A stretch of 25,190 nt of DNA from Armatimonadota bacterium. GTDB lineage: Bacteria; Armatimonadota; JAAZEB01. Below, piece by piece: positions 6,558-14,285 of this stretch. The position numbers were made by a program, and so were the translations under genes. The notes beneath the pieces were generated by a model, which ran no database searches, had not been told where the DNA came from, and was given only the letters and a program-made list of their open reading frames with translations. Within the stretch, counting starts at the first letter, position 1, and each line of letters opens with the position of its first letter. Location: NCBI GenBank assembly GCA_012841485.1, contig DUUU01000363.1, positions 1 through 25,190 of the forward strand. Reading direction: 5' to 3'.

Positions 6558-9500
6558 CTACACCCCGAGCAGGCGGATAACCGCTTCCTTCGCGCGCGCA
6601 AACCGCTCACCCAGTTCATCCATCACCTCATAGAACACGGGCACCATCAGCAGCGTGAGGAAGGTCGAAAGCACGAGGCCGCCGATCACGGCGATGGCCA
6701 TGGGCTGCCGCATCTCCGATCCCTTCGTGAGCGCCATCGCCGTCGGCAGCATGCCGCCGATCATCGCCAGCGTCGTCATCAGGATCGGCTGCAATCGCGT
6801 CGGACCCGCCTGCAGCAACGCCGCGCGCCGCTCCATCCCGTGCTCCCTGCGCAGGGTGTTGGTGTAGTCGACCAGCAGAATGGCGTTCTTCGTGACAAGG
6901 CCGACCAGCATGATCATGCCGATCATCGAGGGCATGCTCAGCGATTTCCCCGTGAACGTGAGCGCGAAGAAGGCGCCCGCCATTGCCTGAGGCACGGAGA
7001 GCATGATGATGAGCGGCGACAGGAGCGATTCGAACAGCGCGGCCATGAGCATGAACACCAGGAGCACCGAGAGCCCCAGGGCGCTCATCATGTTGCGGTT
7101 CGACTCCTCCATGAACTCGGCCTGCCCGACCCAGCGAACGGAGACGCCGTTTGTCTGAAGTTTGGCCAACCGCTCGTTGATCGCCAACTGGGCATTCCCC
7201 AAGGCAACGCCCTCAGCCAGCTCGCACGAGACGGTGACGGTGCGCTGGCGCTCGCTCCGCTCCAGCTTCGTCGGGCCACCGGCGGTATCCAGCGTGGCGA
7301 CTTCATACAGATATACCGGCCGGCCCGTCGCCGTGGTCGCCACGACCAGGTTGGGGATGCGGTCCGTCCGGTCGCGCTGGGCTTCCGGCAGCGTCACCCG
7401 GATGTCGTACTCGTCGCCTTCCTCGCGGTACTTGGTGGTGGTGTCGCCCTGAAGGCTGGCGCGCAACGCGGTAGCCACCTGCGCGACACTCACGCCATAC
7501 TGCGCGGCGCACTCGCGGTCGATCCGGGCCTGAAGCTCAGGCCGGCCCTCGCGCGAGGAGAGCTCGACGGCGAAAGTGCCCGGCGTCTCCTTCAGCGCCT
7601 GAGCCACCTGGTACGCTGCCGTCACGATCTGCCCCTGGTCGGTGCCAGTGACCTCAATCTGAACCGGCTTCCCGTGCGTGATGCCACCCGAGGAGCTCGC
7701 CCTCACCGTCACGCCCGGGAGATCCGCGAAGCGCGCGTTGATGTCGCGAACGATCTCGTCGGTGCGCCGCGTCTTTCCGGGCACGTAGTCTTCCAGCTCG
7801 CCGCTGATCGTCGCGTAATCGGTGTCGCCGCCAAAGGCGCCCAGGCCGCCACCGGTGCGCGACGCGCCGGCGGTCGTAAAGAGGCTTTTCACCTCTGGGT
7901 ACAGGTTGCGGTCGAGTAGCGCGGCCTCAATCCGGCGCGCCGTCGCATCCGTCACATCCAGGGAGGTGCCCACCTCGTAGTCAACGGTGACCTCGAACTG
8001 GCGCCGGTCCACGGTGGGGGCAAACTCAAACCGGAAGTTGCCGGGCACCAGGAGACTGGCAAGGCCCATCACCGCAGCCCACACCAGGAGGGGGCGAATG
8101 GCCCGCTGCCCATCCTTACGCCGCAGCCAGGCCGTTCCGGGCATGATGACCAACAGGAAGATCACCATGAGCGCGCCCGCCATCGGGGTGCCCATATCCG
8201 CCACTTTGGTGACGAACCGAATCAGCATGCCAGAGAGCACCAGCCCGGCCACTTTGGCCAGGAACCCGAGCCCTCCGCGGGTACGCGCAATCGCCAGCCA
8301 GAGCAGGGTCATCGCCACGACCCCTCCCGTCATGGCCGGCAGGCCCGCGAACAGCCGCGGCCAGGTCGGCTTCGGCATGGCAATCGCGATGCTTCCCACC
8401 ATGGTCATCAATCCGATGGCAATGGCGATAGACCCATGCTCCAGCGACCAGGCCAGCAGGCCACGATAGAACCGATCCACCTTCCCATAGAAAAAGTCCC
8501 AGGCCGCGGAAAAGCGCGCGCCCAGCCCCTGCCCGCCGGTTTCCTCCTCGTCCACCGGCTTCAGCCAGCGCGAAGCCAGCATCGGCGTGAGCGTGAAGGA
8601 GACAAAGAGCGAGAAGAGGGTGGCCGTTGCCACCACCACGCCGAACTGTCGGAAGAACTGCCCGATCATGCCGCCCATGAAGGCGATTGGGAAGAACACC
8701 ACCACGTCTACCGTCGTGATCGTGATAGCCGCCAGGCCAATCTCCGAACGCCCGCGGTAGGCGGCATCTTTTGGCGAAGCCCCCATCTTCAGGTGGCGGT
8801 GGATATTCTCCAACACCACGATGGAGTCGTCCACCAGGATGCCCACGGAGAGTGCGAGGCCCATCATCGACATCATGTTCATGGAGAAGCCGAGGATGTG
8901 CATCACGGTGAACGTCGCGATGATCGAGGTGGGGATCGCCAGTGAGACGATGAAGGTGCCACGCAGCATGTGCAGGAAGAGGAAGACGATGACAACCGCC
9001 AGGAACGCCCCTTCCAGCAGCGAGCGGTTCACGTCGCGGATGGTCTCTTTGATGAAGGTCGACTCATCCGAGGCGATGGTGATCTGCACGTCGTCGGGAA
9101 TCAGCGAGGCGCCTCCGAGCCCCTTGTGACCACCCGGCCCTGCTGCCTTTGCGCCTGCCTGGCGCTTCCCGGAGAGCGCGCCACCGGTCAGCCGGTCCAG
9201 CTCCTCGCGGACGCCCTCGACCACTTCCACGGTGTTGCCATCGGACTGCTTCACCACCCGGATGGCCACACTGGGGACGCCATTCACACGCGTGTAGGCG
9301 GTCTGTTCGGCCACGGTATCGCGCACCTCGGCGATATCGCGCACCCGCAGGTCGGGATTGGTGGCCGTGGGAATGCGCACATCCAGGATCTCCTGTGGGC
9401 TCTGGAACTCGCCCAGAACGCGCACAGCGGTCGTGCGCCGCGCCTCTTCGATGTTGCCGGAGGGCACGTTCAGGTTCTCGGCCTTGAGAGCCGCCACCAC

Positions 9501-10106
9501 CTGCGTGATGCTGATCCGGTGGGCTTCGAGGCGGTCCTGATCGACTTCGACGCGGATCTCGCGCACATCCCCACCAGAGACCGCGACCGATGCCACACCG
9601 GGCACCTGGCTGAGACGGTCCTTGATCACATCCTCTGCCAGATCGCGCAGTTCCAGAGGCGTGCGAAGATTGCTGGAGAGGCTGAGGGAGAGGACCGGCA
9701 TCGCGCTCGTGTCCGCTTTGATGACAATCGGGTCGTCGGCATCGTCTGGCAAGATGCCCCGGGTCACATCAAGCTTCGCGCGCACGTCAGACACGGCCGT
9801 ATCCAGGTCGGTGCCCAGCTCAAACCGGATCACGACCATGGAGAGGCCCTCCGAGGAGGTCGAGGAGAGCTTGTCGATCCCGTTGACGGAGCTAGCCGAG
9901 TCCTCGATCGGCTTGGTGATGAGCGTCTCTATCTCTTCCGGTCCCGTGCCCGGATAGGTAGTCACGATAACGACTGCCGGGAACTCGATATCGGGATAGA
10001 GGTCTACCGGCAATTGCGAGCGCGACTTCAGGCCAATCACAAGCAGCGCCGCCACCAGCATCAAGATGGTGACCGGGCGCGTGATAGAGAGCCGAGTGAG
10101 CCACAT
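6558..10106 (-). CDS. RND efflux pump, HAE1/AcrB type, with extra transmembrane helices
   Basis: 1182 residues against about 1030-1050 for AcrB-type pumps; start ATG 10106 with AGGA 7 bases upstream. It is the proton-driven inner-membrane trimer that passes substrates to an adaptor and an outer-membrane channel. Seen: first helix about 11-29, porter domain opening LPVDLYPDIEFP, TM4 with the proton-relay pair D426/D427 in GILVDDSIVVLEN, TM10 with K1073 in GLVTKNAILLVDY (equivalent to AcrB K940) and R1104 in RLQPILMTTL (equivalent to R971). All relay residues are present. A Gly/Lys-rich loop (about 310-333) lengthens the first porter half. After the usual TM7 (about 557-577) come four more hydrophobic segments (about 585-607, 614-632, 641-661, 669-689) before the normal FRFEFAP re-entry into the periplasm. 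The adaptor stop lies only 9 bases upstream, so the two genes are probably translationally coupled. Substrate unknown. Confidence 0.95.
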   Translation of the reverse strand: MWLTRLSITRPVTILMLVAALLVIGLKSRSQLPVDLYPDIEFPAVVIVTTYPGTGPEEIETLITKPIEDSASSVNGIDKLSSTSSEGLSMVVIRFELGTDLDTAVSDVRAKLDVTRGILPDDADDPIVIKADTSAMPVLSLSLSSNLRTPLELRDLAEDVIKDRLSQVPGVASVAVSGGDVREIRVEVDQDRLEAHRISITQVVAALKAENLNVPSGNIEEARRTTAVRVLGEFQSPQEILDVRIPTATNPDLRVRDIAEVRDTVAEQTAYTRVNGVPSVAIRVVKQSDGNTVEVVEGVREELDRLTGGALSGKRQAGAKAAGPGGHKGLGGASLIPDDVQITIASDESTFIKETIRDVNRSLLEGAFLAVVIVFLFLHMLRGTFIVSLAIPTSIIATFTVMHILGFSMNMMSMMGLALSVGILVDDSIVVLENIHRHLKMGASPKDAAYRGRSEIGLAAITITTVDVVVFFPIAFMGGMIGQFFRQFGVVVATATLFSLFVSFTLTPMLASRWLKPVDEEETGGQGLGARFSAAWDFFYGKVDRFYRGLLAWSLEHGSIAIAIGLMTMVGSIAIAMPKPTWPRLFAGLPAMTGGVVAMTLLWLAIARTRGGLGFLAKVAGLVLSGMLIRFVTKVADMGTPMAGALMVIFLLVIMPGTAWLRRKDGQRAIRPLLVWAAVMGLASLLVPGNFRFEFAPTVDRRQFEVTVDYEVGTSLDVTDATARRIEAALLDRNLYPEVKSLFTTAGASRTGGGLGAFGGDTDYATISGELEDYVPGKTRRTDEIVRDINARFADLPGVTVRASSSGGITHGKPVQIEVTGTDQGQIVTAAYQVAQALKETPGTFAVELSSREGRPELQARIDRECAAQYGVSVAQVATALRASLQGDTTTKYREEGDEYDIRVTLPEAQRDRTDRIPNLVVATTATGRPVYLYEVATLDTAGGPTKLERSERQRTVTVSCELAEGVALGNAQLAINERLAKLQTNGVSVRWVGQAEFMEESNRNMMSALGLSVLLVFMLMAALFESLLSPLIIMLSVPQAMAGAFFALTFTGKSLSMPSMIGMIMLVGLVTKNAILLVDYTNTLRREHGMERRAALLQAGPTRLQPILMTTLAMIGGMLPTAMALTKGSEMRQPMAIAVIGGLVLSTFLTLLMVPVFYEVMDELGERFARAKEAVIRLLGV

Positions 10107-10115
10107 ATGAGTTTC

Positions 10116-11807
10116 CTATCTACCCGGCGTCACGATGCGAACCTGGTCGCCATCGGCGAGGGTTTGCTGTCCTGCGGTCACCACCTGGTCGCCCACAGCG
10201 AGACCCTTGATGATCTGCACGGCATTGCCATCTACCACTCCGGTGGACACCGGACGGGCACGCGCCACGCCATCCTCCACCACAAACACCGTCTGGCCGC
10301 CGCCCTTCTCGACGAGCGTATCGCGCGGCACGCTGATCGCCTTTTCGTGGCGAGCGACGATCACGCTCCCGCGGGCAAACATGCCCGGCATCAGCGAGGC
10401 ATGCTGCGGCACGGTCACCCGGACCGTAAAGCTGCGCGTCTGCTGGTCTACGACCGGCACCACCCTCTCCACGCTGGCCTCAATCGCTTGCGCCTTGGAG
10501 TTGGAGTAAAGGCTTCCCTGGTCACCCTTCAGGGCATCGACGCGCAGATCCACCTTCTGCCCGGCGCGCAGAGACGTCGCCTGAAGCTCGGGAACGCTCG
10601 CCTCGAAGTAGAGCGCATCGGTGGCAGCAAGCTGCAACAGGGTGACGTTGGGGGAGATACTCTGGCCGACCTCAACCTGCTTCTTGGAGACCACGCCGTC
10701 TACCGGCGCCTCGATCTGCGTGTACTGCAGTTCCTGAAGCGCGAGGGTAACCGCTTCCTCCGCCTGGCGCACCGCGGTCTCCGCGGCAAGCACTTCCTGG
10801 TCGCGCACCACGTTCACCTGCCTGTTGGCGCGAGCCGTCTCCAGCCCCGCCTTCGCCTGCCGCAGGTTCGCCTCCGCGATGGTCACCCGGCCGCGGGCCA
10901 CATCGAGCTGCTTCAAGTTGGCACGGGCCACGGCCAGGCCCTGCTCCGCCTGGCGCACCGCGGCCTCGGCGGCCTGTATCTCTTCCTGGCGAGAGCCCGT
11001 CTCTACCAGCGAGAGCTGTTCCTTCGCCGACTCGAGCTGGGCTTTGGAGACTCGCATCTGCGTCTCCGCGCCGTCCAGATCCGCCTTCGCGATGGCGCCC
11101 GTCTTGAACAGCTTGAGGGCGCGGTCATAGTTGGTCTTGGCATTATCATACGTGGCCTGAGCCAGTCTCACCGCCTGCTCTGCCATAGAGCGCTCCTGGT
11201 CTCGGGCGCCCTTACGCCTCAGCGCCAGCTGGCTCTGGGCGGCATCCAGCGCGGCTTGCGCCGCCTTCACCTGGGCGTTGAGAGCGGCCTCCTGGGCCTC
11301 GGTGTTCGTGTGCTCTTGCTTCAAGGCGGCTTCAGCAGCCGCCACCGCCGCCTCGGCGTTGAGGATGCCCGAGTCCGTGGCTGTCGTCTGCTGAGCGGCC
11401 GATGCCTTCGCCTGCTTCAGACGGGCCCTTGCGCCTTCGAGGGCAGCGCGCGCAGAGCGCACCCGGGCTTGGGCGTCTGTATCATCGAGGCGAACGACCA
11501 CCTGACCTCGACGCACTGGCGTGCCTTCTTTTCCGATCACCCAGGCCACCCGACCCGCAATCCGCGAGGTGACCACGGCCTCGTCCGCCGCGCGTAGTGT
11601 TCCCGAGACACCCACCCGATGCACAATCGTGCTGCTCTGCACCGCCATCGTCGAGACGGTCGGCCGCCGCTCCGCGTCCTGCGCAGCCGCCGCCCCTGCG
11701 GACGATTCGGCGGGATGCCGCGCGCGCTCCTTATCACCCGGGCGCAGGCTCAGACCTACGCCGGCCACTGCAACCACTGCGACTACCACAACATACCGCT
11801 TCCACAT
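10116..11807 (-). CDS. Periplasmic adaptor (membrane fusion protein, HlyD/AcrA type) of the RND pump
   Basis: 563 residues from ATG 11807 (GGAGG 5 bases upstream), where the upstream in-frame extension lacks any motif. The protein starts with a membrane anchor (about 5-21, no lipobox cysteine), then a first lipoyl half around 65-110 (VGVSGTLRAADEAVV, GTPVRRGQVVVRLDD). Next is a very long alpha-helical region 111-359 rich in Ala, Gln, Glu and Arg, with repeated AVRQAE-like units. The second lipoyl half follows (YTQIEAPVDGVVSKKQVEVG, 362-381), then beta-barrel and membrane-proximal domains to the end. AcrA is about 400 residues with a hairpin near 100, so this hairpin is more than twice as long. 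No TolC-like channel gene is in the window; it is probably encoded elsewhere. First gene of the operon. Confidence 0.93.
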   Translation of the reverse strand: MWKRYVVVVAVVAVAGVGLSLRPGDKERARHPAESSAGAAAAQDAERRPTVSTMAVQSSTIVHRVGVSGTLRAADEAVVTSRIAGRVAWVIGKEGTPVRRGQVVVRLDDTDAQARVRSARAALEGARARLKQAKASAAQQTTATDSGILNAEAAVAAAEAALKQEHTNTEAQEAALNAQVKAAQAALDAAQSQLALRRKGARDQERSMAEQAVRLAQATYDNAKTNYDRALKLFKTGAIAKADLDGAETQMRVSKAQLESAKEQLSLVETGSRQEEIQAAEAAVRQAEQGLAVARANLKQLDVARGRVTIAEANLRQAKAGLETARANRQVNVVRDQEVLAAETAVRQAEEAVTLALQELQYTQIEAPVDGVVSKKQVEVGQSISPNVTLLQLAATDALYFEASVPELQATSLRAGQKVDLRVDALKGDQGSLYSNSKAQAIEASVERVVPVVDQQTRSFTVRVTVPQHASLMPGMFARGSVIVARHEKAISVPRDTLVEKGGGQTVFVVEDGVARARPVSTGVVDGNAVQIIKGLAVGDQVVTAGQQTLADGDQVRIVTPGR

Positions 11808-12016
11808 GCGACCCTCCGCTCCACAAGAGGGCCCGAGAGGCCCATCTCGCACCTCGTGAGTGCGCGCTCGCTCGCTCCACGCCGCATTCCTCTGGCACAG
11901 CCTCACCCCGCGAGATGATCAACGGATTGGAGGTCAGACGAGCGGCACGCGCTTGCAGAGTTCGGATGCCGTGTCGGGGCTCGCCGCGAGTTCTCGCCAT
12001 GCCAATGCTGGCTGAA

Positions 12017-12034
12017 TGAGTGAGCACGCACTCA
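12017..12034. promoter_or_regulatory. Probable TetR-type operator
   Basis: Perfect 6-bp inverted repeat TGAGTG-N6-CACTCA, 18 bp in all, starting two bases downstream of the -10 box and covering the expected transcription start. Size, symmetry and position fit a TetR-family operator. A further half-site CACTCA (12074-12079), within the imperfect repeat GAGT-N4-ACTC (12067-12078), flanks the -35 box and may be a second, weaker site. That the tetR product encoded at 5777-6436 binds here is inferred. Confidence 0.6.
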
Positions 12035-12036
12035 AT

Positions 12037-12065
12037 ATGATAGCAATAGCTTTTCCAGGTGTCAA
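12037..12065 (-). promoter_or_regulatory. Sigma-70 promoter of the efflux operon
   Basis: Minus strand: a perfect TTGACA -35 (12060-12065), a 17-base spacer and TATCAT as -10 (12037-12042, five of six consensus bases). Transcription would start near 12030 and leave a leader of about 220 bases before the adaptor ATG. It is the best promoter match in the window. Confidence 0.8.
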
Positions 12066-12297
12066 GGAGTTTTCACTCATACGAGGCCCTGTTTTTTCAA
12101 CGATTTTGCTGGCCACGTGTGAACCCCACTCAATCCCTCGGTGGGATCCGTGGAGAGCCGCGCGCGCGGCATCGTGCCAAGGCGACGGGGCTGGGAGGAA
12201 CCGTGCCTGCACGAGCCGAATCGTGAGCAGGGGCTGCCCGAGTGAAACCCGCGCTCTGGCTTCGGAGCGTCGCTGCCGGCGCGGGCAGGAAGGATGC

Positions 12298-12528
12298 GTG
12301 CTTTTGCTGTCGATCATTCTGCGCACGGTCGAGCTCGCCATACTCGTGGGCGTCGTGCTCCTCGCGAAACGCCAGGGGTGGCTCGTGCGCCGCCGCCGCG
12401 ATGCCGCGGGTATCGCCGTGCTCCTCCTCCTGTGGCTGCTTCTCGCCTGGGCGGTCGCAGCGAGAGAGCAGAATCAGGCAGGGCCCACCTCCCCGCCCCC
12501 TCCCGTGACCGCTTTGCACACGCGCTGA
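12298..12528 (+). CDS. Possible small two-helix membrane protein
   Basis: I do not recognise this gene. From GTG 12298, with GGAAGGA 3-4 bases upstream, a 76-residue product would contain two hydrophobic helices (about 2-23 and 37-54), separated by the basic loop KRQGWLVRRRRD and followed by a polar, Pro-rich tail. The positive loop suggests that both termini face outside. It lies between the efflux control region and the kinase operon, 172 bases before the kinase ATG. The charge and hydrophobicity pattern is more protein-like than the surrounding frames, but a chance frame in GC-rich DNA is possible. The same frame extends upstream to ATG 12016. Confidence 0.4.
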   Translation: MLLLSIILRTVELAILVGVVLLAKRQGWLVRRRRDAAGIAVLLLLWLLLAWAVAAREQNQAGPTSPPPPVTALHTR

Positions 12529-12700
12529 TTGCGCAGATGGCGAGGAGAGAGGCGACATGAGCATAGAGTGGTTCCCGCAGCCGGGTGCAACGACACGGAG
12601 ACCCCCCGCCCGGGAGTAGCGCGGGCCTCTCAGCACCGTGCGCAACACCCGCGCTCTATACCCGAACGCAACGTGCGCGAACGCACGCAGGTACCCGGCG
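12529..12700. other. Spacer upstream of the FGGY kinase
   Basis: 172 bases. I see no confident promoter or gene. The kinase frame extends upstream within it to an ATG at 12638, but the added residues are unlike the family, and ATG 12701 puts the conserved DIGTT motif close to the N-terminus as expected. Confidence 0.4.
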
Positions 12701-14167
12701 ATGTCTCACTACCTCACCTTCGATATCGGTACGACGGCGCTAAAGAGCGCGCTCATCTCCTCCGAGGGCCGCTTGCTGGCCCTCCACACCAGCGAATACA
12801 CCCTCCGTGCTCCCCATCCGGACCGGGCGGAGATGAGCCCCGAGACCTATTGGCGTGCGGCTATCGAGGGAGCGCGCGCCGTCTATGTTACGGCTGGAGC
12901 GGCGCCGCGTGCGCTCGCGGCCATCGGCTTTAGCTCGCAGGGGCAGAGCTTCATTCCGATTGACCGTGCCGGCCGCCCGCTGCACGACGCCATCGTCTGG
13001 GTGGATAGCCGCGCCCAGGCCATCGCCGAGGAGTGGGAGGCCGCCTGGCTGTCGCGCGAGGAGTACCGCCGGATCAGCGGTTATGCCTGGATCCCGGCCA
13101 GCCTGATGCTCTTCAAAGTGGCATGGCTCGCCCGCCATGCCCCCGAGGCGCACCGCGCCTGGAAGTTCCTCTGCCTGCCGGATTACTTGATCTACCGCCT
13201 CACCGGGGAGACCGCCACAGACCGCGTCATCGCCCAGTTCAGCGGCCTGTTCGATCTTGGCACGAGGGGATGGGAGCCCCGGCTTCTCGCCGCCGCGGGG
13301 ATCACGGAGGAGCAGCTCCCCCGCATCCAGGAGCCGGGCAGCGTGGCCGGCGCGCTCTTGCCCGGGCCCGCCGCGGAGCTGGGGGTGCCACCGGGCGTAC
13401 CGGTCTGCGTCGGGGCCAACGACCAGATCGTCGGAGCCATTGGCGCGGGCAACGTGCGCCCCGGAATCGCCAGCGAGACGACCGGCACCGCGCTGGCGCT
13501 CGTCGCCACCACGGAAACACGGCGAGAGGGCCGTGGCCTCTGCGTGGGCCACCATGCCGTGCCCGGGCTCTCCTTCGCGATGGCGTTCGCAAACACCTCT
13601 GGCATCGTCCTGAAGTGGCTGCGCGACCTGGCCGCGCCCAGCGAAAGCTACGAGGCGTTCCTGGCAGGGGCAGCCGTCGTGCCGCCAGGATGCGATGGCC
13701 TCACCCTGCTGCCCCACTTCGCGGGCAGGGCGACACCGGCGTTCAACCCGAACGCGCGAGGCGCCTTCGCGGGGCTCACGCTGGCGCATACCCGCGCCCA
13801 CCTGGCGAGGGCCATTCTGGAGGCGTGCGCCTGCGTCCTCCAGGAATGCATCGCCGAGGTAGGGAACCAGGGGACGGCGGTCACCCGGGTGCGCTCGCTT
13901 GGAGGCGCAGCGCGCAGCGACCTGTGGCTACAGATCAAGGCAGACCTCCTCGGAATCCCGGTCGAGCGCCCGGTGTGCTCGGACGCGGCGTCGCTCGGTG
14001 CGGCGATTCTCGCTGCCGCCGGCATAGGCGCCTTCCGCAGCATCCACGAGGCCGCCGAGGCGTGGTATCGGACAGCGACCACGTTCGAGCCGGATGGCTC
14101 CAGGCACGCGGCGTATCAGGAGGTCTATCAGCGGTATTCCGCGCTCTATCAAAAGCTGTATGGATAA
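12701..14167 (+). CDS. FGGY-family carbohydrate kinase (xylulokinase-like)
   Basis: 488 residues from ATG 12701, the usual length for the family; the ribosome-binding site is poor. FGGY kinases phosphorylate sugars or polyols with ATP in the cytosol. Seen: the phosphate-binding loop FDIGTTALKSALI (7-19), the substrate-side VDSRAQ (101-106), the family segment GANDQIVGAIGAG (238-250) with D241 as probable catalytic base, SETTGTAL (258-265) and the C-terminal ATP-site signature LGGAARSDLWLQIKADLLG (400-418) followed by DAASLGAAILAAAG (428-441). Both actin-fold halves are complete. The next two genes on this strand encode a sugar-type dehydrogenase and a creatininase-fold enzyme, which points to catabolism of a sugar, polyol or lactone. 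The exact substrate (xylulose, ribulose, erythritol-like or other) cannot be read from sequence. Confidence 0.93.
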   Translation: MSHYLTFDIGTTALKSALISSEGRLLALHTSEYTLRAPHPDRAEMSPETYWRAAIEGARAVYVTAGAAPRALAAIGFSSQGQSFIPIDRAGRPLHDAIVWVDSRAQAIAEEWEAAWLSREEYRRISGYAWIPASLMLFKVAWLARHAPEAHRAWKFLCLPDYLIYRLTGETATDRVIAQFSGLFDLGTRGWEPRLLAAAGITEEQLPRIQEPGSVAGALLPGPAAELGVPPGVPVCVGANDQIVGAIGAGNVRPGIASETTGTALALVATTETRREGRGLCVGHHAVPGLSFAMAFANTSGIVLKWLRDLAAPSESYEAFLAGAAVVPPGCDGLTLLPHFAGRATPAFNPNARGAFAGLTLAHTRAHLARAILEACACVLQECIAEVGNQGTAVTRVRSLGGAARSDLWLQIKADLLGIPVERPVCSDAASLGAAILAAAGIGAFRSIHEAAEAWYRTATTFEPDGSRHAAYQEVYQRYSALYQKLYG

Positions 14168-14285
14168 GAAGCGATTGCGGGAGTTGATCCACGGGAAGAT
14201 CCAGGCACCGGATTCGCGGGCCCGGCGTGGCGGAGAGGCACGCCTCCCCGCGTCTTGCTCTCCCGCATGGCATTGAGGGGAACTC
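14168..14285 (+). other. Spacer between kinase and oxidoreductase with a small stem
   Basis: 118 bases containing GGCGTG (14224-14229) and CACGCC (14239-14244), a 6-bp stem with a 9-base loop, then GAGGGG ahead of the oxidoreductase ATG. An ATG overlapping the kinase stop (14160) opens a 38-codon frame to 14276 with no recognisable motif or ribosome-binding site. Confidence 0.4.

Larger units (their letters stand above)
11808..12297. other. Divergent regulatory region between the efflux operon and the plus-strand genes
   Basis: 490 bases without a supportable gene. It holds the efflux promoter, the operator and a leader of about 220 bases for the adaptor. The segment 12020-12115 is visibly more AT-rich than the surroundings, as expected for a control region. 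I found no clear plus-strand promoter. A plus-strand frame from ATG 12016 overlaps the operator and carries no recognisable N-terminal sequence, so its opening part is probably not translated. Confidence 0.55.

Noticed and set aside
6504..7919. Plus-strand open frame of 471 codons opposite the pump C-terminus
   Set aside because: Its composition (Arg, His, Gln rich) matches a shadow of the RND gene, with no domain recognised.
8970..11597. Plus-strand open frame of 875 codons across the pump and adaptor genes
   Set aside because: It runs antisense to two well-identified genes and crosses their junction. The His/Arg/Leu-rich product is typical of the reverse complement of GC-rich coding sequence.
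12016..12297. Upstream extension of the small plus-strand frame from ATG 12016
   Set aside because: The ATG lies inside the inverted-repeat operator, and the first 90 codons show no recognisable protein features.
12130..12648. Minus-strand frame of 172 codons upstream of the kinase
   Set aside because: It is antisense to the more plausible small membrane frame, Arg/Gly/Pro-rich and lacks a motif.
14160..14276. 38-residue frame whose ATG overlaps the kinase stop codon
   Set aside because: The overlap suggests coupling, and the first residues (MDKKRLRELIHGK) look protein-like. But no Shine-Dalgarno is present, the rest is low-complexity, and no family is recognised.
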